A stretch of 10,192 bases of DNA from Chloroflexota bacterium (GCA_016210285.1 JACQUN010000141.1:1-10192), one strand, 5' to 3'. Numbered from the stretch's first letter, positions 1-6,922 are shown. Notes: generated by a model not told the origin, from the sequence alone. A program made the numbers and translations.

Positions 1-1675
1 CCACATGACCATCCTCGCCAAGAATACGGCAGTGGTCTACCGGGGCGTCAAGATAAACATTATAGACACCCCTGGCCATGTGGACTTCAGCGGCGAGGTG
101 GAGCGCGTCATCAGCATGGCCAACGGCTGCCTTCTGGTGGTGGACGCCGTGGATGGCCCCATGGCCCAGACGCGCTACGTCCTGAGGAAGGCCCTGGAGA
201 AGGGGCTGAAGCCGCTGGTGGTCATCAATAAGATAGACCGTCCCAACGCACGCGTTGGAGAGGCGGTGGGAGTGGTCCAGGACCTCTTCTTGGAGCTGGC
301 TACGGACGCGGAGCAGCTCACCTTCCCCATTCTCTATGCCTCGGCGCGCGAGGGCTACGCGGTGGCAGACCTGAAGGACCCACGCCAGGACATGGAGCCC
401 CTCTTCCAGGCCATCGTAAGCTACGTGCCGGGGCCTTCTGGGGATGCTGAGGGTCCCCTCCAACTGCTGGTGGCTGCCTTGGCCTACGACAACCACCTGG
501 GGCAGCTTGCCATCGGGCGCATTTTCCGTGGGCACATCGCCCCAGGCGACCCCGTGGTCCGGGTTGACCGCCAGGGCCGCATCTCTTCCTACAAGGTGGA
601 GCGCGTCTTTGTCTTCCACGGCCTGGAGCGGCGGGAAGTGCCCTCGGCGGAGGCAGGGGAGATCGTGACCGTGGCGGGGGTGGAGGAGGTTGCCATTGGC
701 GACACCATCGCCTCAGCCGAGCAGCCTGAGGCGCTGCCTCTCATCGCCATCGACGAGCCCACGGTGAAGATGACCTTCGGCATCAACACATCCCCCTTCG
801 CAGGCCGTGAGGGGGTCTACTGCACGGCCCGCCAGCTCAGGGCCCGGCTCATGCGGGAGCTGCAAACCAATGTGAGCCTGCGCCTCCAGGAGATGGACAG
901 CCCCGACGAGCTCCTGGTGTCCGGCCGCGGAGAGCTCCACCTGGCCATCCTCATCGAGACCATGCGGCGCGAGGGCTACGAGTTTCAGGTCTCCAAGCCA
1001 GAGGCCGTCACCAAGGTGGTGGATGGGGTGACCCTGGAGCCCTCCGAGCTGCTGCTGCTGGATACGCGGGAGGAGTTCATTGGCCCTCTCACGGAGAACC
1101 TGGCGACGCGCCTGGCCCGAATGCACGACATGCGCGCTGACGGCCAGGGCAACGTCCACCTGGAGTTCAAGCTCCCCACCAGGGGGCTGATCGGCTTTCG
1201 AAGTTTCTTCCTGCGCATCACCCGCGGCGAGGGGGTCATGAACGGCCAGCTCCTGGGCCACGAGCCCCTGCAAGGGGTGGTGCGCTCCGCGCGCACAGGC
1301 GTCCTCGTGGCCTCGGAGATGGGCGTCGCCGTCACCTACGGCCTGAACAACGCCCAGAACCGAGGCATGACCTTCGTGGAGCCAGCGACGCCGGTGTATG
1401 AGGGGATGATCGTGGGCACCTACCCCAGGGATGATGACATAACCATCAACGTGTGCAAAGAAAAGAAGATGACAAACGTCCGGGCTTCCACCTCTGATAT
1501 CGCCATCCACCTTACGCCAGCGGTGAAGATGAGCCTTGAGGAGTCCCTGGACTTCATCAACGCCGATGAACTGGTGGAGGTCACTCCCAAGAACATCCGC
1601 CTGCGCAAGAAGGTGCTCTCCAATGACGAGCGCTACCGCCTGGGCAGGGGCCACGTTCGTCTTGCGGCCCAGTAG
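1..1675 (+). CDS. typA: Ribosome-associated translational GTPase TypA/BipA, 5'-truncated by the window edge
   Basis: TypA/BipA is an EF-G-like GTPase that binds the 70S ribosome and assists ribosome assembly and stress adaptation in the cytoplasm. The reading frame is open to the left edge (first full codon at 2-4), so the ATG at 5 is internal. The P-loop and roughly the first 50 residues lie outside the window. Visible from the ATG are the switch I segment TILAKNTA, the G3 motif DTPGHVD (near residue 21), the G4 motif NKIDRP, a G5-like ASAR, the domain II beta barrel, the EF-G-like domain containing [13 protein letters not shown], and the TypA-specific C-terminal domain with [24 protein letters not shown] and DELVEVTP. 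The C terminus is complete and collinear with the roughly 607-residue E. coli protein as I remember it. One oddity is that the residues before TILAKNT read His-Met, where the family usually has Gly-Ile. The gene ends convergently with the next gene. The family assignment is secure. Confidence 0.97.
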   Translation, partial: HMTILAKNTAVVYRGVKINIIDTPGHVDFSGEVERVISMANGCLLVVDAVDGPMAQTRYVLRKALEKGLKPLVVINKIDRPNARVGEAVGVVQDLFLELATDAEQLTFPILYASAREGYAVADLKDPRQDMEPLFQAIVSYVPGPSGDAEGPLQLLVAALAYDNHLGQLAIGRIFRGHIAPGDPVVRVDRQGRISSYKVERVFVFHGLERREVPSAEAGEIVTVAGVEEVAIGDTIASAEQPEALPLIAIDEPTVKMTFGINTSPFAGREGVYCTARQLRARLMRELQTNVSLRLQEMDSPDELLVSGRGELHLAILIETMRREGYEFQVSKPEAVTKVVDGVTLEPSELLLLDTREEFIGPLTENLATRLARMHDMRADGQGNVHLEFKLPTRGLIGFRSFFLRITRGEGVMNGQLLGHEPLQGVVRSARTGVLVASEMGVAVTYGLNNAQNRGMTFVEPATPVYEGMIVGTYPRDDDITINVCKEKKMTNVRASTSDIAIHLTPAVKMSLEESLDFINADELVEVTPKNIRLRKKVLSNDERYRLGRGHVRLAAQ

Positions 1676-1794
1676 CGCCAGCTTCGCATCAACCCCTTGC
1701 CCCTGGATACTCAAGACGATACCTGAGCGTTGCCCATCTGGCTCGCCGGGCTCAGAGTGACACCCCCTGCCCAGGGGTCCAGTAGGCCCCCTAC
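1676..1794. other. Convergent intergenic spacer with two short palindromes
   Basis: This spacer separates the stop of typA from the stop of the minus-strand sensor-like gene, so it is where two converging transcripts should end. It holds a GC-rich inverted repeat at 1764-1777 (CCCCT, GCCC, AGGGG, extendable by one pair) and a second at 1782-1794 (GTAGG, CCC, CCTAC) that spans the minus-strand stop codon. Neither is followed by a T-run on either strand, so they are not classical intrinsic terminators, although they could still act as bidirectional 3' stem-loops. On the minus strand the stretch GTCACTCTGAGC (about 1751-1762) resembles a short interspersed repeat I associate with Chloroflexota bins. 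That resemblance is from memory and weak. Confidence 0.35.
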
Positions 1795-2711
1795 GTTTCC
1801 CCACGGGTTGCGGGTGATGGGGAGTGCTGGAGGCGCTCAGCCTCCGTAGCCAGCTCACCGAGACGGGCACCCAGGCCGGCATACCGAGCGGCCAGGGTCA
1901 TGGGGTCAGCAGGGGAGGCGGGCATGTTGGCCAGCTCATCACGCAGGCGCAGGAGCTCGTCCCACAGGTGAGCGTTGAGGTGGATGTCCGCTTGCAGCAG
2001 GCGGTTCAGCCCCTCGACCTCCCGCTGGCGCTGGAGCGCCAGGTCCCGCTGTCGTCGGACAACGTTCCATCCCGTTCGGTGCAGCGCATAGAGGGCAACA
2101 GGGAGGGTCAGGAAGCTGATGCCCATGACCAGGAGGATGGCACGCCTGATGGGGGTGAGGTAGCGGGTGTAGTACGAGTAGGGGAGGGCCACCTCCAGGA
2201 CCCCTGCCGGGACTGACTCTGACTCCAGCGTCAACGGCGCGTATACCTCCAGCAGGGTTCCCAGGCCGCGTTCCCAGGGGCTTTCGGGCTGCTCAGTGAC
2301 CTCCCACGTCCATCCTCCGGCCAGCGCCTCTAGAAACTCCTTATGCTCAGGCAGGGTCTCCCCTATCTGGGTAGGGATGTTGGAGTACACCACGGTGCCC
2401 CTGGCGTTCCAGACCTTGAGGCGCTGGAGACGGGGGTCCAGGATGGACTCTTTCACGAACCTGTCTATCTCCTCCAGCCGTCCTCCTGCCAGGGGCTGCC
2501 TCAGGTCCTCCGGCCTCAGCACTTTGAGGATGCGGGATTGGGCCACCGTCAGGGCCTGTTCCATAGCCTCCTCCCGCACCGCACCCTCAACCCTCCATCT
2601 GAGCCAAAGGAGCATGCCGACGCCCACCAGGCCCACTCCAACCCCCACTATCAGGACCGTCCGGAGGAACAGGTTCTCCCTGAGGGCTGCTAAGGGCGGT
2701 TTCATCCGCAT
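1791..2711 (-). CDS. Two-helix membrane protein with extracytoplasmic sensor-like domain and cytoplasmic helical tail, no output domain
   Basis: The protein has about 306 residues. A short basic N terminus precedes a first membrane helix (about residues 18-37, Gly/Val/Leu-rich). An extracytoplasmic region follows (about 40-188) containing LKVWNARGTVVYSN and IGETLPEHKEF, a pattern seen in PAS/Cache-type sensor domains of histidine kinases and cyclases. A second helix (about 191-210) leads to an Arg/Gln/Leu-rich, probably coiled-coil cytoplasmic tail (about 213-285). No kinase, GGDEF, cyclase, phosphatase or methyl-accepting domain follows, so it looks like a sensor without an output. The start is chosen at the ATG at 2711-2709, whose first base is the last base of the upstream aminotransferase stop (TGATG overlap), suggesting translational coupling. 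A TTG one codon upstream and an ATG at 2705 are alternatives. Function and ligand are unknown. The topology is clear and the sensor assignment is inferred. Confidence 0.75.
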   Translation of the reverse strand: MRMKPPLAALRENLFLRTVLIVGVGVGLVGVGMLLWLRWRVEGAVREEAMEQALTVAQSRILKVLRPEDLRQPLAGGRLEEIDRFVKESILDPRLQRLKVWNARGTVVYSNIPTQIGETLPEHKEFLEALAGGWTWEVTEQPESPWERGLGTLLEVYAPLTLESESVPAGVLEVALPYSYYTRYLTPIRRAILLVMGISFLTLPVALYALHRTGWNVVRRQRDLALQRQREVEGLNRLLQADIHLNAHLWDELLRLRDELANMPASPADPMTLAARYAGLGARLGELATEAERLQHSPSPATRGET

Positions 2712-4057
2712 CAACCCTGCCGCTCGCGGCTGCGCAACAGGACCTTCCGCAGGGCGTCCGCGAAGGCGTCCACCTCGGCCTCGCCCATGGGGGTGGAGAG
2801 GCAGCCCACCAGGCGAGAGGACATCAGGACCCCCTCGTTCAGCAAGCCCAGGAACACCCGCTGCTTGAAGGCTGAGTCTGCCGTTGCCACATCCCGGTAG
2901 TTCTGCACCGGGCCGCCAGTGAAGTGGATGCCAAAGAGGGAGCCCATCCCCGTCACGCGGGCAGGGACGCCCAACTCGTCGCAGAGGGCCTGCACCTTGT
3001 GGCGAAGCATATCCCCAAGGGAGGACAAGCGGTCGTACACCGGGGGCGTGAGCTGCTCCATGGTGGCGACCCCTGCGGCCATGGTCACAGGGTTGGCGTT
3101 GAAGGTGCCTGCCTGGGTGACCACTGCCCCCCCGGGCTGGCTCGGGTCGCAGAGGGCCATGATGTCCCGCCGCCCGCCAAACCCCCCTACGGGTGTCCCG
3201 CCGCCGATGACCTTGCCCAAGGCGGTCAGGTCCGGGGTGATGCCGTAGTGCTCCTGGCCGCCCCCGGGGGCGACGCGGAGGCTGATGACCTCGTCGAAGA
3301 CCAGCAGGATGGCGTTCTCGCTGGTGACCTCTCGCAGCATAGCCAGGAAGGAGGGGTCAGCAGGGATCATCCCTGTGGAGCCCAGGACCGGCTCCGCCAG
3401 CACCGCAGCCAGCTCGTGGCGGTGCTCCAGGATGATCTGCCGGGCCATCTCCGTATCGTTGTAGGGGAGTATCACCACACTGTCGAGGATGGACTGTGGC
3501 ATCCCTCGCACCTCGGGCACCGGCGTCGGGCGGCGGCCGTCCCCTGCCTTCGCCACGGGGGGCCGGATGCTCACGTTGACGGCGTCGTGGGTCCCGTGAT
3601 ACCCCCCCTCGAACTTGGCGATCTTGGGGCGGCCGGTAAAGGCGCGGGCCAGGCGGACGCAGTTCAGGGTGGCCTCCGTGCCCGAGTTGGTGAAGCGCAC
3701 CAGGTCCACCGAGGGGATGCGCTCGCAGAGTATCTTCGCCAGATGGATCTGGTGCTCCGTGGGGGCGGCGAAGCAGGTCCCGTTGCCGGCTGTTTCCCGG
3801 ATCGCCTCCACCACGGCGGGGTGGGCGTGGCCCAGAATGAGGCTGGTGTAGTTGTTGATGAAGTCCAGGCGCTCCACACCGTCGGCGTCCCAGACTCGGG
3901 CGCCTTGCCCGTGGGTGATGAAGATGGGATAGGGTGGCCAGAAGATGGTGGTGCGGGAGTCGCCGCCGGGGAGGTACTTCTTGGCCTCTTCAACGAGGGC
4001 GCGCGACCTGGGCGTCCGTGCAAGGTAGCGTTCCAACTCCGCATTTTTGCTAGCCAT
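2711..4057 (-). CDS. Class III PLP-dependent aminotransferase, glutamate-1-semialdehyde 2,1-aminomutase-like
   Basis: This cytoplasmic fold-type I PLP enzyme has about 448 residues, a usual length for glutamate-1-semialdehyde aminomutase relatives. Visible motifs are the phosphate-binding SGTEA (residues 125-129), KFEGGYHGTHD (148-158), the cofactor-ring FDEVIS (Asp255, Glu256) and the Schiff-base lysine in ALGKVIGGG (Lys282), followed by GGFGG. The helix after the Asp differs from bona fide HemL as I know it (SLRV rather than TGFR), and no haem biosynthesis gene is adjacent. I therefore call it GSAM-like with an unknown amino donor or acceptor and give no gene symbol. The ATG at 4057 is chosen because GAGAGGAG lies a few bases upstream and the protein then begins like relatives. 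An in-frame ATG at 4123 would add 22 uncharacteristic residues. Its stop overlaps the start of the sensor-like gene, and it is divergent from the oxidoreductase at 4331. Confidence 0.88.
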   Translation of the reverse strand: MASKNAELERYLARTPRSRALVEEAKKYLPGGDSRTTIFWPPYPIFITHGQGARVWDADGVERLDFINNYTSLILGHAHPAVVEAIRETAGNGTCFAAPTEHQIHLAKILCERIPSVDLVRFTNSGTEATLNCVRLARAFTGRPKIAKFEGGYHGTHDAVNVSIRPPVAKAGDGRRPTPVPEVRGMPQSILDSVVILPYNDTEMARQIILEHRHELAAVLAEPVLGSTGMIPADPSFLAMLREVTSENAILLVFDEVISLRVAPGGGQEHYGITPDLTALGKVIGGGTPVGGFGGRRDIMALCDPSQPGGAVVTQAGTFNANPVTMAAGVATMEQLTPPVYDRLSSLGDMLRHKVQALCDELGVPARVTGMGSLFGIHFTGGPVQNYRDVATADSAFKQRVFLGLLNEGVLMSSRLVGCLSTPMGEAEVDAFADALRKVLLRSRERQG

Positions 4058-4267
4058 GTGCTGCTCCTCTCTATGGCAGGTGGATTGCTCCTCCAGGAGA
4101 ACCTGAGCGATTGGTTCGCCCATGCCGAGAATCGGCCTCTCCTCAGCGTGAAGGCGGCGGTATCATCCCGTAGCCTTCAGGCCAGGGCGTCGTGGGCATG
4201 TTGGCGCCGGTTCCCCATCTTACCACGTCGAGCGCTGGTCTGGCGAACGCCCTGATGCCATCTGGCT

Positions 4268-4295
4268 ATGACTCGGCGGGTAGCACGTGTACAAT
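4268..4295 (+). promoter_or_regulatory. Candidate sigma70-type promoter for the rightward gene block
   Basis: ATGACT at 4268-4273 (four of six matches to TTGACA) and TACAAT at 4290-4295 (five of six matches to TATAAT) are separated by 16 bases. Transcription would begin near 4302 and give a leader of about 30 bases before the ATG at 4331. A perfect CACGTG palindrome (4284-4289) sits in the spacer directly against the -10 box and could be part of an operator, although a six-base palindrome can arise by chance. This is a pattern match only. Confidence 0.4.
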
Positions 4296-4320
4296 ACGGG
4301 GAGTTCGGTAGTCGCCCTTG

Positions 4321-4326
4321 AGGAGG
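4321..4326 (+). promoter_or_regulatory. Strong ribosome binding site of the oxidoreductase gene
   Basis: A full AGGAGG Shine-Dalgarno core lies four bases before the ATG at 4331. It fixes that start codon and is among the strongest ribosome binding sites in the window. Confidence 0.8.
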
Positions 4327-4330
4327 AACG

Positions 4331-5443
4331 ATGAGCCAGCGTAAGCTCCGGGTCGGCGTCATTGGCGCCGGTCAGCCCGACTACTGGGGCGCTCGCGCCC
4401 ACGTCCCGGCCTTTCGCGCCCTGCCCAACACCGAGGTGGTGGCCGTCTGCACGACCCGCCGGGAGACGGCGGAGGCTGCTGCCCAGCGCATGGGCATCCC
4501 GAGAGCCTACTGGGACGTCCTGGAGATGGTCGCCTCCCCAGACATTGACCTGGTGAGCGTGGCGGTGCGGGTCTCCCAGCATCATTCCGTCACCATGCCG
4601 GCCCTGGAGGCCGGGAAGCATGTCTTCTGCGAGTGGCCCCTGGCCCTGGACTCCGGCCAGGCGTCGGAGATGCTGGCCCTGGCGAGCCGGAAGGGGGTGC
4701 GGCACGCTATGGGGACCCAGGCCCGCTTCGCTCCCGGCATCCTCTACCTGAAGGACCTGCTGGACGGGGGCTCTATCGGAAGGCCGCTGGTCTTCTCCAT
4801 GACCCAGCTCCTGAGCGGGGCAATGACGCCGCGGCCATCCCACCGCTGGTGGCTCACACGCCAGGAGGAGGGGGGTACTGCCCTCACTATCCCCTGCGGC
4901 CATGCCACCGACGCCCTCCGCTGGTGCCTGGGGGAGGTGGCCTCGGTGTGTGGCATCGTGGACGTGGTGGTGAAGGAGGGGCGTTTCGCCGATACAGGGG
5001 AGCGGGTATCCGTCACCTCTCCTGATACGGTGCTCTTCCTCTGCCGCCTCCGGAACGGGTTGCAGGGCACGGTGAATGTGGCCAACACCTGTCTCGAAGG
5101 GAGCGGCTGGCGGCTGGAGGTCTATGGCAGCGAGGGGAAGCTCGTCGCGCGCGGGAGTGGGATGGTGCAGTACACCCCTATCCGGCTCAGCGGCGCCAGG
5201 CGTGGTGAGCGGGAGCAGGAGCTGCCCATTCCCCAGCGGTACTACCGCTTCCCTGGCCTCGCGGAGGAGAGCCCTGTCTTCAACGTGGCCCAGCTTCTCC
5301 AGGAGTTCACATCCTCCATTGAGGCTGGCGCCCCCTTTCATCCCGACTTCGGCGATGCGCTGCAGTTGCACCATATTCTGGAGGCGGTGGCCCGCTCCTC
5401 CCAGGTCGGTTGGTGGGTGGAGGTGCCAGGGAGCCCCACTTAG
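4331..5443 (+). CDS. Gfo/Idh/MocA family NAD(P)-dependent oxidoreductase with Glu-Trp-Pro motif
   Basis: The protein has 370 residues, normal for this family of soluble dehydrogenases, which typically oxidise or reduce sugars, inositols or related hydroxy compounds. The N-terminal Rossmann fold is seen in RVGVIGAGQ (residues 7-15), with a nucleotide-binding strand ending VVAVCTTRRE. The family signature AGKHVFCEWPLA (94-105) carries Trp102 where most members have the catalytic lysine of Glu-Lys-Pro. The C-terminal substrate domain retains the conserved His191 and Asp194 (GHATDALRW). A Trp at this place is known to me from Gal80-like and some bacterial relatives, so it may mark a subfamily with altered catalysis or a binding role rather than an error. 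It is first in a rightward block with two CoA-transferases, behind a plausible promoter and a strong AGGAGG. The family is certain and the substrate is unknown. Confidence 0.92.
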   Translation: MSQRKLRVGVIGAGQPDYWGARAHVPAFRALPNTEVVAVCTTRRETAEAAAQRMGIPRAYWDVLEMVASPDIDLVSVAVRVSQHHSVTMPALEAGKHVFCEWPLALDSGQASEMLALASRKGVRHAMGTQARFAPGILYLKDLLDGGSIGRPLVFSMTQLLSGAMTPRPSHRWWLTRQEEGGTALTIPCGHATDALRWCLGEVASVCGIVDVVVKEGRFADTGERVSVTSPDTVLFLCRLRNGLQGTVNVANTCLEGSGWRLEVYGSEGKLVARGSGMVQYTPIRLSGARRGEREQELPIPQRYYRFPGLAEESPVFNVAQLLQEFTSSIEAGAPFHPDFGDALQLHHILEAVARSSQVGWWVEVPGSPT

Positions 5444-5453
5444 AGTAGAGCTT

Positions 5454-5468
5454 CTAACGCTTCGTTAG
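5454..5468 (+). terminator. Small perfect hairpin just after the oxidoreductase stop
   Basis: CTAACG, CTT, CGTTAG form a perfect six-base-pair stem with a three-base loop, beginning 11 bases after the stop codon at 5441-5443. No T-tract follows, so it is a weak candidate for an intrinsic terminator. It could equally protect the 3' end of the message. Confidence 0.35.
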
Positions 5469-5499
5469 CCCACGAGCGATGGCGGGCGTGCCAGATGCC

Positions 5500-5559
5500 C
5501 GTTCGTGGTGAGCTTGTCGAACCACACCCCATCGCCCTTCGACAGGCTCAGGGCGAACG
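5500..5559. repeat. Inverted pair of 26-base REP-like elements with covarying stems
   Basis: Copy 1 is 5500-5525 on the plus strand. Copy 2 is 5534-5559 on the minus strand. They face each other across an eight-base spacer. The shared core is CGTTCG, three variable bases, TGAGC(T/C)TGTCGAA, then three variable bases and C. The variable triplets are TGG/CCA in copy 1 and CCC/GGG in copy 2, so both copies keep a four-base-pair stem (GTGG/CCAC and GCCC/GGGC) around a 13-base loop. Six of the seven differences between the copies are compensatory. Translations of such elements (VRGELVEP, LRQAQGER) recur in spurious ORFs of many genomes as I remember, which supports a widespread interspersed repeat. 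No transposase or RAYT gene is nearby. The 160-base spacer around it holds no gene that I can support. Confidence 0.8.
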
Positions 5560-5603
5560 TTATTTGAGAAGCACTACACTAGAGAGGTTTGAGGCGACCC
5601 GCC

Positions 5604-6842
5604 ATGTCGGAAAGCGCCCTCTCTCATCTAAAGGTCCTGGACCTGACCCACCACATCGCCGGGCCCTATGCCACCAAGCTCCTGGCAGACCACGGCGCCC
5701 AGGTCATCAAGGTAGAGCGGCCGGGGTGCGGTGACCCATGCCGCGCCCTTGGCCCTTTTGTGGGAGATGAGCCGCATCCGGACAGGAGCCTGCCCTTCCT
5801 CTACCTCAACACCAGCAAGCGGGGCGTGACCCTGAACCTGCGCAGCGCCACCGGGCGGCGCATGCTGCACCCCTTGCTCCGCTGGGCAGACCTGGTTGTG
5901 ATGAGCTTCTCGCCCAGCACTCTTGAGCGCCTGGGCCTTTCCTTCCAGTCCCTGGCAGGTGTGAATCCAGACCTGGTAGTGGTCTCCATCACCAACTTCG
6001 GCCTGGAGGGGTCGTACCGGGACTACCGGGCCTGGGACATCGTGGAGTACGCCCTGGGGGGCCTCATGTACATCTACGGCGCCCACGACCGAGAGCCCCT
6101 GGCCCATGCGTTGTACCAGGCCCAGTACCGCGCCGGGACGGTGGCTGCCGGCGCCGCCCTGGTGGCGCTGTACGGGGCTCAGATATCAGGTAGCAGGCAG
6201 CAGGCGCTGGGGAGCGGGGAAGCCGCCTGTGCCTTGGGCAGGCTGGTGGACATCTCCATCATGGAGTGCATCGCCGCCGGGCTGCGGGACACCATCTCCC
6301 AGTACACCTACCAGGGGGTGGTGCGGCGTCGCGGCCCCCGCCACGGCAGCGGCCTTGCCCGGACCATGTCTACCCGCGACGGCTACGTCATCCCCGTGAT
6401 GCTGGTGGGCTCCGACTGGGAGGCCTTCACCGACTTCATCGGCGCCCCGGAGCTGAAGGAGGAGCGCTTCGTCACCCAGGAGGGCCGGATGCTCCACGCC
6501 CAGGAGCTGGACACGGTCCTCTCTCGCCGGTTCCAGGAGTACACCAAGCTGCAGCTCTTCCACGAGGCCCAGTCCTGGCGGTTCGTCTTCGGCGCGGTGC
6601 TGACGCCGCGCGAGGTGGCGGAGAACGAGCAGCTCAGGGAGCGAGGCTTCTTTGTGGAGTTGGAGCACCCCGTAGCTGGCCGCCTGACGTACCCTGGCGC
6701 GCCCGTCCACTTCAGTGAGACACCGTGGCGGGCGTGCAGCCCTGCCCCCAACTTGGGCCAGCACAACGCAGAGGTCTTCTGCGACATGCTGGGGTGCTCC
6801 AGGGCTGACCTGGTGCGGCTGAGGCAGGCGGGGGCTATTTAG
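5604..6842 (+). CDS. CaiB/BaiF (family III) CoA-transferase-like protein lacking the catalytic Asp
   Basis: The protein has 412 residues, and the family moves CoA between carboxylic acids through a mixed-anhydride aspartyl intermediate. The N terminus LKVLDLTHHIAGPYATKLLADHGAQVIKVE is typical of the family, as are NTSKRGVTLNL, DLVVVSITNFG, RLVDISIMECI (about 212-222) and the C-terminal LGQHNAEV. Two oddities are visible. Where CaiB has Ala-Asp-Tyr-Leu-Ser-Gly this protein reads Ala-Gln-Tyr-Arg-Ala-Gly, putting Gln174 (codon 6123-6125) at the catalytic position. There is also an extra segment of about 15 residues (DNA 6192-6236) between the usual Thr-Gly-Arg-Gly-Gln turn and VDIS. The start is the ATG at 5604, with GAGG about nine bases upstream. 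The TTG at 5589 has no well-spaced ribosome binding site. It may be a catalytically silent subunit paired with the downstream paralogue, or a degenerating copy. Confidence 0.9.
   Translation: MSESALSHLKVLDLTHHIAGPYATKLLADHGAQVIKVERPGCGDPCRALGPFVGDEPHPDRSLPFLYLNTSKRGVTLNLRSATGRRMLHPLLRWADLVVMSFSPSTLERLGLSFQSLAGVNPDLVVVSITNFGLEGSYRDYRAWDIVEYALGGLMYIYGAHDREPLAHALYQAQYRAGTVAAGAALVALYGAQISGSRQQALGSGEAACALGRLVDISIMECIAAGLRDTISQYTYQGVVRRRGPRHGSGLARTMSTRDGYVIPVMLVGSDWEAFTDFIGAPELKEERFVTQEGRMLHAQELDTVLSRRFQEYTKLQLFHEAQSWRFVFGAVLTPREVAENEQLRERGFFVELEHPVAGRLTYPGAPVHFSETPWRACSPAPNLGQHNAEVFCDMLGCSRADLVRLRQAGAI
6192..6236 (+). repeat. In-frame repeat-like insertion within the first CoA-transferase gene
   Basis: Compared with its neighbour at 6934, which reads RARTGRGQFLDLS here, this gene carries about 45 extra bases between the Ser-Gly and the GRLVDIS strand. 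The segment begins with tandem copies of AGCAGGC (6192-6198 and 6199-6205) and is purine- and G-rich. It encodes Ser-Arg-Gln-Gln-Ala-Leu-Gly-Ser and onward without breaking the frame. It looks like a small interspersed or slipped repeat lodged in a surface loop. The exact borders depend on a hand alignment. Confidence 0.45.
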
Positions 6843-6861
6843 ACTTCTTGGGGAAGAGTGC

Positions 6862-6894
6862 GGGAAACCCTTTCTTGTCAAGAAGGGGTTTCCC
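6862..6894. repeat. Near-perfect 33-base palindrome between the two CoA-transferase genes
   Basis: Two 16-base arms (6862-6877 and 6879-6894) are complementary apart from one T-G wobble, with a single central T. In RNA this gives a stem of about 13-14 pairs closed by a short UUGUCAA-like loop. Each arm is itself nearly palindromic (GGGAAACCC and GGGGTTTCCCC). It lies 19 bases after the stop of the first CoA-transferase and 39 bases before the next start. No T-tract follows on either strand, so it is more likely a repeat, RNase-protecting or attenuating stem-loop than a classical terminator. Confidence 0.8.
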
Positions 6895-6922
6895 CTAAGA
6901 CCCTTCCGAAAGAACCGTGCTC

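Larger units (their letters stand above)
4058..4330. promoter_or_regulatory. Divergent intergenic region between the aminotransferase and the oxidoreductase
   Basis: At 273 bases this is the longest gene-free stretch in the window and the only place with divergent starts, so promoters for both the leftward aminotransferase-sensor pair and the rightward oxidoreductase-CoA-transferase block should lie here. The rightward promoter candidate is listed separately. On the minus strand a TAAGAT hexamer (plus-strand 4217-4222) could be a -10 box, but I see no convincing -35 for it. I see no riboswitch-like structure and no obvious long operator. Confidence 0.55.

Noticed and set aside
713..1882. Minus-strand open frame of 389 codons opposite typA
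   Set aside because: It is antisense to conserved TypA domains, without a motif or ribosome binding site. It is a product of high GC and few stop codons.
2711..4057. Calling the aminotransferase hemL
   Set aside because: The overall motifs fit the GSAM superfamily, but the FDEVISLRV segment differs from TGFR-type HemL and no tetrapyrrole gene is nearby.
4057..4123. Upstream start at 4123 for the aminotransferase
   Set aside because: The 22 added residues are not family-like, and the ATG at 4057 has a better ribosome binding site.
2924..4255. Plus-strand open frame of 443 codons opposite the aminotransferase
   Set aside because: It is a shadow frame. Its translation is rich in His/Gly/Asp with no recognisable motif, while the minus strand carries a complete PLP enzyme with all its motifs.
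4220..5374. Minus-strand open frame of 384 codons opposite the oxidoreductase
   Set aside because: It is antisense to a clear Gfo/Idh/MocA protein, and its composition is that of an antisense shadow.
5500..5559. CRISPR-like repeat and spacer
   Set aside because: There are only two copies, in opposite orientation, with an eight-base gap. No array or cas gene is present.
5564..5580. Promoter before the first CoA-transferase (TTGAGA and TACACT)
   Set aside because: The two hexamers are only about five bases apart, so they cannot act as a -35 and -10 pair.
5495..5734. Small open frame starting MPVRGELVEP over the inverted repeats
   Set aside because: Its first part is translated repeat DNA (VRGELVEP, LRQAQGER), and the rest overlaps the CoA-transferase start out of frame. 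I treat it as a repeat artefact.
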